Source of the DNA: Lachnospiraceae bacterium | GTDB lineage: Bacteria; Bacillota; Clostridia; Lachnospirales; Lachnospiraceae | DNA length: 64,000 nucleotides | Assembly (NCBI GenBank): GCA_029225065.1 | Contig: JAQXVT010000053.1 | Location: 1-64,000 of the forward strand | Direction: 5' to 3' | Shown here: positions 51,313 through 57,985 of the stretch, piece after piece | Layout of the letters: each line of letters opens with the position of its first letter | Numbering within the stretch: the first letter of the stretch is position 1 | The notes under the pieces: model-generated | The model's database searches: none | Seen by the model: only the letters and a program-made list of their open reading frames with translations | What the model was told of the DNA's origin: nothing | Made by a program: the position numbers and the translations under genes

Positions 51313-52797
51313 TTATGCGAACGGATTCTCTGTTCTGTACGGCACGCTTGCCGGATGATTGTAGCCGATCTCGTCCGGGCATACGCCGATGAGCTTGAAT
51401 ACCTCATACAGTGCCTTGCCATGATGTCCGAATGCAACTGCTCCGTGATGCGGGAAGCCGCCCTCGATCAGTACGTGACGGTAGAAACGTCCCATATCCT
51501 TGATTGCGAATACACCGATGCCGCCGAAGGACTTCGTTGCTACCGGAAGTACTTCGCCCTGTGCTACATATGCACGCAGGATATTGTCTGCGGTGCTCTG
51601 CAGACGGTAGAATGTGATGTCGCCCGGAACGATGTCACCCTCGAGGGTTCCGTTTGTAACCTCTACCGGAAGGCTTCTTGCCATGATCTTCTGGTATTTC
51701 ATGTTGTAGCTTACCAGCTTGGATGTGCAGGTATTGCCGCAGTGGAAGCCCATGAAGGTATCCTTGTGTGTGTAATCGAATTTGCCCTTGATGGACTCTT
51801 CGTACATATCTGCCGGTACAGAGTTGTTGATATCGAGCAGCGTTACTGCATCGTTGCTTACGCAGGTTCCGATGAACTCACTTAAAGTTCCGTAGATATC
51901 TACCTCGCAGGATACGGTGATACCTCTGCCGGTCAGGCGGCTGTTGACATAGCACGGTACGAATCCGAACTGTGTCTGGAATGCCGGCCAGCATTTGCTC
52001 GTCATTGCTACGTATTTGCGGTATCCCTTGTGAGCCTCTGCCCAGTCAAGAAGAGTCAGCTCGTACTGAGCCAGTTTTGCCAGAACTTCCGGCTTCTTGT
52101 TGCCCGCACCCAGTTCATTCTCCATATCCTTTACAACGTCCGGGATACGCGGATCGCCTGCATGCTTGTTGAATGCTTCGAACAAGTCAAGCTCGGAGTT
52201 CTCCTCGATCTCAACGCCAAGGTTGTAGAGCTGCTTGATCGGTGCATTACATGCAAGGAAGTTCAGCGGACGCGGTCCGAAGCTGATGATCTTCAGGTCC
52301 TTAAGACCTACAACAGCACGTGCGATCGGCACGAAGTCATGGATCATATCTGCACACTCTTCTGCAGTACCTACCGGGTACTCCGGAATGTAAGCGTGAA
52401 TGTTACGCAGTTTCAGGTTGTAGCTTGCGTTCAGCATACCACAGTATGCATCACCGCGGCCGTCGCTCAAATCGTTCTGGCTCTCCTCTGCTGCAGCTAC
52501 GAACATCGACGGTCCGTCAAAATGCTTTGCAAGCAGGGTCTCGGAAATTTCCGGTCCGAAGTTTCCAAGGTATACAACGAGTGCATTACAGCCTGCGGCT
52601 TTTACATCCTCAAGAGCCTGTACCATATGGATCTCGCTCTCAACGATGCAGACTGGACATTCGTAGATGTCCTCTGCGTCATATTTTGCCTTGTATGCGT
52701 CTACTAAAGCCTTTCTTCTGTTTACGGAAAGAGATTCCGGGAAACAGTCACGGCTTACTGCCACAATACCAATTTTCACTTTTGGAATGTTGTTCAT
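51313..52797 (-). CDS. L-fucose/L-arabinose isomerase-family protein
   Basis: 494 residues resembling proteins annotated as L-fucose/L-arabinose isomerase family: KVKIGIVAVSRDCFPESLSVNRRKALVDAY at the N-terminus, LVVYLGNFGPEISETLLAKHFDGPSMFVAAAEES, TGRGITVSCEVDIYGTLSEFIGTCV, GFHCGNTCTSKL and HHGAVAFGHHGKALYEVF. The last is a His-rich stretch, and a Glu (SCEVD) plus Asp and His would form the metal site. These enzymes convert aldoses to ketoses with Mn2+. The substrate is not established for this branch. Because the neighbour is a xylulokinase, conversion of a pentose to D-xylulose (from D-xylose or D-lyxose) or a related ketose is likely. No xylA or araA is in the window. Confidence 0.85.
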   Translation of the reverse strand: MNNIPKVKIGIVAVSRDCFPESLSVNRRKALVDAYKAKYDAEDIYECPVCIVESEIHMVQALEDVKAAGCNALVVYLGNFGPEISETLLAKHFDGPSMFVAAAEESQNDLSDGRGDAYCGMLNASYNLKLRNIHAYIPEYPVGTAEECADMIHDFVPIARAVVGLKDLKIISFGPRPLNFLACNAPIKQLYNLGVEIEENSELDLFEAFNKHAGDPRIPDVVKDMENELGAGNKKPEVLAKLAQYELTLLDWAEAHKGYRKYVAMTSKCWPAFQTQFGFVPCYVNSRLTGRGITVSCEVDIYGTLSEFIGTCVSNDAVTLLDINNSVPADMYEESIKGKFDYTHKDTFMGFHCGNTCTSKLVSYNMKYQKIMARSLPVEVTNGTLEGDIVPGDITFYRLQSTADNILRAYVAQGEVLPVATKSFGGIGVFAIKDMGRFYRHVLIEGGFPHHGAVAFGHHGKALYEVFKLIGVCPDEIGYNHPASVPYRTENPFA

Positions 52798-52997
52798 TGT
52801 CTTGTCCTCCTGTTTATTTTTCTGCAGTTTTCTGCTTTATGCGGTTTCTTTTGAAAACCGGTGATCATCCCGGCCAGAGCACCCTCCGGCCGGGGATCAT
52901 TTCCTTTTTATCATACAGATACTTTTCACCTGATGCATGTAACTCTGAGCGGTTAAAACAGACATTCATGGTCGCACCACCGCAGACGTTCACGCTC

Positions 52998-53615
52998 TTA
53001 CTTCACACAAATATTCTCACCGATCAATCCAAGCGGCGATCCCTCCGGAAGTCCTCCCTCCGGATGGCCGATCAGCCATTTGTTCTTCGCGGTCAGGTGT
53101 CCGTCCTCTCCGCCCTCATGCTTCTCATCGAGCGGAAGGTTCGTATCCTTCGGAAGCACAATGACCACGCGGAATCCGTTTTCATCAGCGTTGCACGGCG
53201 CATAGTGAAGCGTCGTCGCATACAGCTCAACGCCCGTTCCCTTCGGCAGCAGGAATGCCTCGATCCTTGCAGTATCGTAGGTAAAATCATCTGTCACATC
53301 CGGCTGCCAGCCAAGCAGCAGTACCGCGTCGCTTGCCGCGATGTCAAGCTCTGAAGAGCGATGGTACTCAACTGCGTTGAGCTTATAATTGTTGCCGTTG
53401 CAGTAACCGACCTGAATCGGCAGCTCGCCGTAGCTTACGATCTGCAGTTCTTTATATACCGGAAGCGCCTCAAGTTCTGCTACGGACGGCTCATAAATAA
53501 CATCCGCCGGACATGGAGTCTCCTGCATTTTTGCAAGCAGCTCCGTAAAATCGATGCCGGTCAGGACACGTCCGTATTTGCGGAACGATGCGTCCGTTAC
53601 TTTTTTGATTTCCAT
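52998..53615 (-). CDS. DUF4867 family protein, putative sugar-active cupin-like enzyme
   Basis: The ATG at 53615 (AAGGAGGGAC upstream) gives 205 residues; the track ORF is ten longer. Family signatures include LPVYKELQIVSYGELPIQVGYCNGNNYKLNAVEYHRSSELDIAASDAVLLLG and GVELYATTLHYAPCNADENGFRVVIVLPKDTNLPL. The H-x-x-x-E and LHYAPC elements and the short beta-strand pattern suggest a cupin-type metal site similar to ureidoglycolate lyase-like proteins; that is my inference. DUF4867 is uncharacterised. It sits between the isomerase and xylulokinase genes, a recurring neighbourhood as far as I recall, so a role in handling the sugar or ketose is likely. Confidence 0.82.
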   Translation of the reverse strand: MEIKKVTDASFRKYGRVLTGIDFTELLAKMQETPCPADVIYEPSVAELEALPVYKELQIVSYGELPIQVGYCNGNNYKLNAVEYHRSSELDIAASDAVLLLGWQPDVTDDFTYDTARIEAFLLPKGTGVELYATTLHYAPCNADENGFRVVIVLPKDTNLPLDEKHEGGEDGHLTAKNKWLIGHPEGGLPEGSPLGLIGENICVK

Positions 53616-53654
53616 GGTAAAGTCCCTCCTTATAATATTTTTCACTGTTCCTGA

Positions 53655-53696
53655 TTACTTCTTATTTTTGATACCGGACGTGCGATTATAAGGCAT
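53655..53696 (-). CDS. Possible 13-residue leader peptide between xylB and the DUF4867 gene
   Basis: ATG behind GGTGGGAGG encodes MPYNRTSGIKNKK and stops. On the minus strand the stretch TATTATAAGGAGGGAC occurs twice around it, once right after the xylB stop (53716-53731) and once as the DUF4867 ribosome binding site (53622-53637), which looks like a local duplication. Translation is unproven. Confidence 0.3.
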   Translation of the reverse strand: MPYNRTSGIKNKK

Positions 53697-53721
53697 CCTC
53701 CCACCTGCGGCGGGTCCCTCC

Positions 53722-55188
53722 TTATAATATATCAAACACCGGTTTGCAGGCCGGGTAAATCTGGCGGAACTGCTGGTATCTCTCCTCATATTTTGCTACC
53801 AGCTCCGGATCCGGATCTACGGTCTCTTTGATATGTACCAGCTTCGCAGCTGCATCCTCCACAGATGCAAACTCACCGCAGGCTACCGCCGCAAGCATTG
53901 CTCCGCCGAGCGCCGGTCCCTCCTCGCTCTCGATTACATCTACCTTCAGATTCATCACGTTTGCGATGATCTTCTTCCACAGCGGACTCTTTGCTCCGCC
54001 GCCGCAGATCTTTGTGCGCTCGATCTTAATGCCGAGTGCGCGTGCTACCTCAAGGGAATCACGCAGTCCAAACGCTACGCCCTCCAGCACTGCCTGCGTC
54101 ATATCTGCACGCGTCGTATCCATCGTCATGCCGATGAACGTCGCTCTCGCATTCGGATTGTTGTGCGGGGAACGCTCACCCATCAGATACGGCAGGAAGT
54201 AAACGTGGTTTTCGCCGAGCTTCGTGATCTGCTCCTGCTCCTTTGCATAATCCTTCGTGCCGATGATCTCATCCATCCACCATTTATTGCAGGACGCCGC
54301 ACTGAGCATGCAACCCATGAGATGGTAATGGCCATCCGCATGTGCAAACGCATGAAGCGCATTGAACCTGTCCACGCCGAATTTTTCAGAGGAAATGAAG
54401 ATCGTACCGCTTGTGCCAAGAGAAATATTACACATGCCGTCTCCGACGGTACCGGTGCCGACTGCCGCTGCCGCATTGTCGCCTGCTCCCGCTACAATCT
54501 TTACATCTTCCGAAACGCCCAGCTCCTTTGCTACCTCCGGAAGCAGTGTGCCGACCGCCTCATAGCTCTCAAAGATCTTTGCCATCTGCTCTTTCTTAAT
54601 GCCGCAGATCTCAAGCATCGGCTCAGACCAGCAGCGCTTCTTTACATCAAAAAGCAGCATGCCCGAGGCATCGGAAACATCGGTACAGTGCACGCCGGAA
54701 AGCCGATATGCAAGATAATCCTTCGGCAGCATGATCTTCTCGATACGTGCAAAATTCTCCGGCTCATTTTTCTTTACCCAGAGTACCTTCGGTACGGTAA
54801 ATCCGGTGAATGCAATGTTTGCCGTGTACTCGGAAAGCTTTTCTTTTCCGATTACGTTGTTCAGATAATCGGTCTCCTCCGAGGTACGCCCGTCATTCCA
54901 CAGAATTGCCGGGCGGATGACCTGATCGTCCTTGTCCAAAATGACAAGTCCATGCATCTGTCCGCCAAAGCTGATGCCTGCAAGCTCGCTCTTATCGCTG
55001 CCCTCAAGCAGCTCCTTCAGTCCCTCAATCGTTTTCTCGTACCAGTCCTCCGGCTTTTGCTCCGACCAGCCCGGATGCGGAAAGTAAAGCGGATATTCCT
55101 TTGAAACAATTTTTCTGATTTTTCCCTCGCCATCCATCAGAAGCAGCTTGACTGCCGATGTACCGAGGTCTACCCCTGCATACAACAT
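53722..55188 (-). CDS. xylB: Xylulokinase
   Basis: 488 residues of the FGGY kinase family: MLYAGVDLGTSAVKLLLMDGEG (phosphate-binding), GISFGGQMHGLVILDKDDQVIRPAILWNDGRT (the MHG typical of XylB), catalytic Asp in AGAGDNAAAAVGTGTVGDG, ATP-binding NISLGTSGTIF and GGGAKSPLWKKIIANVMNL. It phosphorylates D-xylulose to D-xylulose 5-phosphate for the pentose phosphate pathway. It is the first gene of the pentose module. RBS AAAGGAAAAAACT precedes the start. Confidence 0.95.
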   Translation of the reverse strand: MLYAGVDLGTSAVKLLLMDGEGKIRKIVSKEYPLYFPHPGWSEQKPEDWYEKTIEGLKELLEGSDKSELAGISFGGQMHGLVILDKDDQVIRPAILWNDGRTSEETDYLNNVIGKEKLSEYTANIAFTGFTVPKVLWVKKNEPENFARIEKIMLPKDYLAYRLSGVHCTDVSDASGMLLFDVKKRCWSEPMLEICGIKKEQMAKIFESYEAVGTLLPEVAKELGVSEDVKIVAGAGDNAAAAVGTGTVGDGMCNISLGTSGTIFISSEKFGVDRFNALHAFAHADGHYHLMGCMLSAASCNKWWMDEIIGTKDYAKEQEQITKLGENHVYFLPYLMGERSPHNNPNARATFIGMTMDTTRADMTQAVLEGVAFGLRDSLEVARALGIKIERTKICGGGAKSPLWKKIIANVMNLKVDVIESEEGPALGGAMLAAVACGEFASVEDAAAKLVHIKETVDPDPELVAKYEERYQQFRQIYPACKPVFDIL

Positions 55189-55338
55189 AGTTTTTTCCTT
55201 TCTCTGAACTCAAAGCGGATGTTTACTGTCCGCTTTGCCATTTGCGCTTAATCACCATGGATAATTCATCTGTAAGTCAAGCGGCTATTCCAGGTTCGCT
55301 TCCTGACTGACCCGGTTCAGCAGCCCGACACAAAATCA

Positions 55339-56259
55339 TTACAGCGCCGCTCCATGCGGTACCGGCTCATCGTCACTCGGTGTCATGATTTCCAGTACCT
55401 GACACATATTGTCGAGTTCCACTCTTGTGTGCTCGCCGCCGTTCTCTCCGTCCCTCGTCCATGCGACCGGAGTCTCCGACGTAATCACCATATGCTTTGT
55501 CTTAAAACGCTGCACAACCTCTGATTTCTGATCCGGGAACAGTACCGAGGAGATCGCCTCCTGCCACTCGATCAGATTTTTCGGTGTGCGCACCAGCATT
55601 ACCTCAAACACTCCGTCGTTTAAGGCTACGTTCTTTCCCGGAAGCCCTTTGAATCCGCCTACCGAGTCGGAATTTGTCACCATTCCGAATACATAATCCC
55701 CTTCACCGGTGTATTCCTCACACTCCACATGAAGATGACTGCTGCGCCATGTTCCCATCCGCTTCATCGCTTCGAGCACATACGCGGCGTGACCAAGCGC
55801 ATTTTTCAGATCCTGTCTCGTCTGATACGACACATCCGTCAGCATGCCGAACGCAGCCACATACACAAAGTAATTGTCATTAAACCTTCCGATATCACAG
55901 GAAAAAGGCACTCCGTCTGTAATCAGCCGGGCTGCCTGCTCCATCTGCTTCGGTATTCCGAGACTGTTCGCAAAATCATTCGTACTTCCGGCAGGAATGT
56001 ATCCAAGCACTCGTTTCTGTCCGCTGCGCATCAGTCCGGTCACCACTTCATCCAGCGTCCCGTCTCCGCCGCTGCAGACAATCAGATCAAACTCCTTTGC
56101 CCGTTTTTCTACCGTCTCGCAACCATCCATCTCCCGCTTGGTGGGATAAATCGTCACATCATATCCTTTTTCCGATAAAATTTCGATCACCTGGGAAAGG
56201 CTGCCTCTGATCTGTCCCTTGCCTGAGTAAGGATTGTATACAAATAAAAGCTTTTCCAT
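55339..56259 (-). CDS. YegS/BmrU-family diacylglycerol-kinase-like lipid kinase
   Basis: The ATG at 56259 (MEKLLFVYNP, GGAGTG upstream) gives 306 residues. Motifs: YNPYSGKGQ, VCSGGDGTLDEVVTGLM (nucleotide-binding GGDGT) and GYIPAGSTNDFANSLGIP, then a beta-rich C-terminal half. It phosphorylates a lipid such as diacylglycerol for recycling during lipoteichoic acid or polymer synthesis; the exact lipid is not predictable. It stands alone, bounded by noncoding stretches, with the MITE-like palindrome upstream. Confidence 0.93.
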   Translation of the reverse strand: MEKLLFVYNPYSGKGQIRGSLSQVIEILSEKGYDVTIYPTKREMDGCETVEKRAKEFDLIVCSGGDGTLDEVVTGLMRSGQKRVLGYIPAGSTNDFANSLGIPKQMEQAARLITDGVPFSCDIGRFNDNYFVYVAAFGMLTDVSYQTRQDLKNALGHAAYVLEAMKRMGTWRSSHLHVECEEYTGEGDYVFGMVTNSDSVGGFKGLPGKNVALNDGVFEVMLVRTPKNLIEWQEAISSVLFPDQKSEVVQRFKTKHMVITSETPVAWTRDGENGGEHTRVELDNMCQVLEIMTPSDDEPVPHGAAL

Positions 56260-56440
56260 TTGAACACTCCATTCTTGCTCTTGTGAATCATGTGCTTTCT
56301 TTTCGGAGTAAAGCACTCATGAATCCACTAAAATAGACAAAAAACGCTGCACAAGTCCGCTTGTCTTTTGTCTATTTTACTACGACCGCACAAGATTCAC
56401 AAGTAAATTATTGCGAATTATCTGTTTATTTTTGCTTACT

Positions 56441-56572
56441 CAGTTCCGAGCGCAGGCAAAAATGAGAAGACAGGACGAGGCAAATTTATTTTCAGAGTCC
56501 TGTATTGTCATTTTTGTTTGTGGGCGGAACGTCCGGTACCACTATCCCTCTTCCAGCCTGCGCTCGGAACTG
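56441..56572. mobile_element. MITE-like element with 17-bp perfect terminal inverted repeats at the nagA stop
   Basis: CAGTTCCGAGCGCAGGC (56441-56457) and GCCTGCGCTCGGAACTG (56556-56572) are perfect inverted repeats, 132 bases overall. Within, AAAAATGA pairs with TCATTTTT, ACAGGAC with GTCCTGT, and CGGA-ACG-TCCG forms a third arm, so it can fold into a branched structure. CTTACT lies directly outside the left end and one base outside the right end, a plausible target duplication that includes the nagA TAA (read TTACTTAAT). No ORF. A structured RNA is the alternative. Confidence 0.6.
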
Positions 56573-56574
56573 CC

Positions 56575-57756
56575 TTACTTAATCTTCTTCCCGTCCTTCA
56601 CAACGCCCTTCAGCCGCAGCTCCTCATCCAGCAGCACCACATTTCCGTGCTTGCCCGGCGTGATCGATCCATACTGATCATAGATGCCAAGGCTCTTCGC
56701 CGGGTTTGCTGTTGCACACGCAGCCGCAGTCTCAAACGGAATCCCCATCTGCTTTACCACCACGCGCATGCAGTCCGGCAGCGTCGTCACGGAGCCAGCC
56801 AGAGCACCGTCCGATACTAGCGTCGCATGGTTGCCGCGTACTTTCACGTCCAGGCCGCCAAGCGTATACTGTCCGTCCGGCATGCCTGCCGCACGCATAC
56901 TGTCACTGATCAGAATCATGCGGTTCGCGCCGAGCATCTTAAACGTCGCGCGCACGACTGCCGGATCCACATGCACGCCGTCACAGATCAGTTCCGCCAT
57001 CACGTGTTCACTGTCCGACACAGCTCCTACCACGCCCGGTGCACGGTGTGAAAACGGCGGCATCGCATTGTAGAGATGCACCGCATGATTTGCGCCCGCA
57101 TCAAATGCCGCCATTGCATGCTCATAATCCGAATTCGTATGCGCCAGCGACACATTTACCTCATCTTTTACTTCATGCACAAACTCAACCGCCCCCGGTT
57201 CCTCCGGTGCGATTCCGATAAAGCTCACAAGCCCTTCCGCCGCGCGCTGAAATCTCCTGAAAATTTCAGTATCGCACGGAATGATGTTCCGCTCATCCTG
57301 TGCCCCTTTTTTGACCTTACTGATAAACGGTCCTTCCATATTTACACCGACCAGATCCGCCTCAGCCTGCGCTTTTGCTCTCATCTCTTCCGGAGCATCT
57401 GCCGCTTTTTCCGTTTCCGCTTTTTTCCGATATGCAGCTGCCACTGAAAGAATGTGCTCCAGCTCCGGTACCGGAAGGGTCATCGTCGCCGGTGCAATCG
57501 CGGTCACGCCGATCGACGCCTCATACCGCGCGATTTCCCGGATTGCCTCCTCAGTACCGTCACAGAAATCATATCCCATGCAGCCGTGAAAATGGAGATC
57601 AATCATGCCCGGAATCGCATAACAGCCTTCTCCGTCCAGGATTTCCTCATTCTCCTGTGCATCTGCATTCTCTGCGAAAACACCGCCGCGGATACAGATT
57701 TCACCCTCTTTAAAAGTCTGGTTTTCCTGATATACCTTTACATTTTTAATAATCAT
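56575..57756 (-). CDS. nagA: N-acetylglucosamine-6-phosphate deacetylase
   Basis: The ATG at 57756 follows GGAGGGACGGAAG; the track ORF is 17 residues longer. The 393-residue protein has the amidohydrolase signatures GMIDLHFHGCMGYDFCDGT, NMEGPFISKVKKGAQ, SLAHTNSDYEHAMAAFDAGANHAVHLYNAMPPFSHRAPG and LICDGVHVDPAVV plus LISDSMRAAG. It deacetylates GlcNAc-6-P to GlcN-6-P in the cytoplasm. nagB is not adjacent. The stop coincides with the right end of the MITE-like element. Confidence 0.95.
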   Translation of the reverse strand: MIIKNVKVYQENQTFKEGEICIRGGVFAENADAQENEEILDGEGCYAIPGMIDLHFHGCMGYDFCDGTEEAIREIARYEASIGVTAIAPATMTLPVPELEHILSVAAAYRKKAETEKAADAPEEMRAKAQAEADLVGVNMEGPFISKVKKGAQDERNIIPCDTEIFRRFQRAAEGLVSFIGIAPEEPGAVEFVHEVKDEVNVSLAHTNSDYEHAMAAFDAGANHAVHLYNAMPPFSHRAPGVVGAVSDSEHVMAELICDGVHVDPAVVRATFKMLGANRMILISDSMRAAGMPDGQYTLGGLDVKVRGNHATLVSDGALAGSVTTLPDCMRVVVKQMGIPFETAAACATANPAKSLGIYDQYGSITPGKHGNVVLLDEELRLKGVVKDGKKIK

Positions 57757-57858
57757 CTTCCGTCCCTCCATACTCACCAAGTATAGCATCGAAACTGAAA
57801 ATAGCAAGGGAGTTTATAGACTTTTCATAACCTTTTGGCGGCCCCCCCAATGCAAAAA

Positions 57859-57886
57859 GCTCCGGCAGAATTTACTCTGCCGAAGC
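57859..57886 (-). terminator. Terminator after the GH43 gene
   Basis: On the minus strand AGCTTCGGCAGA pairs with TCTGCCGGAGCT and is followed by TTTTTGC, about 100 bases after the GH43 stop. The family 2 repeat lies between the stop and this hairpin. Confidence 0.8.
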
Positions 57887-57911
57887 TCCGAATATAGCCA
57901 ATGTAAGTCAT

Positions 57912-57966
57912 CCTCTGCTTATTGCTCCGCGCAACCTTGCAGTGGGCTTGCTTGATTCGGTTAAAA
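57912..57966. repeat. Hairpin repeat, family 2 copy 2
   Basis: CCTCTGCTTATTGCTCCGCG continues GCAACCTTGCAGTGGGCTTG and ends GATTCGGTTAAAA. About 45 of 55 positions match copy 1 at 27974, including the loop CTCCGCGCAA. Like copy 1 it is beside a gene 3' end and terminator. Confidence 0.65.
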
Positions 57967-57985
57967 TATTTATCCCTGCTTACTC

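Noticed and set aside
53722-55188. L-ribulokinase or L-fuculokinase instead of xylulokinase
   Set aside because: The GQMHG motif and length fit XylB better than AraB or FucK, although the isomerase neighbour belongs to the fucose/arabinose family.
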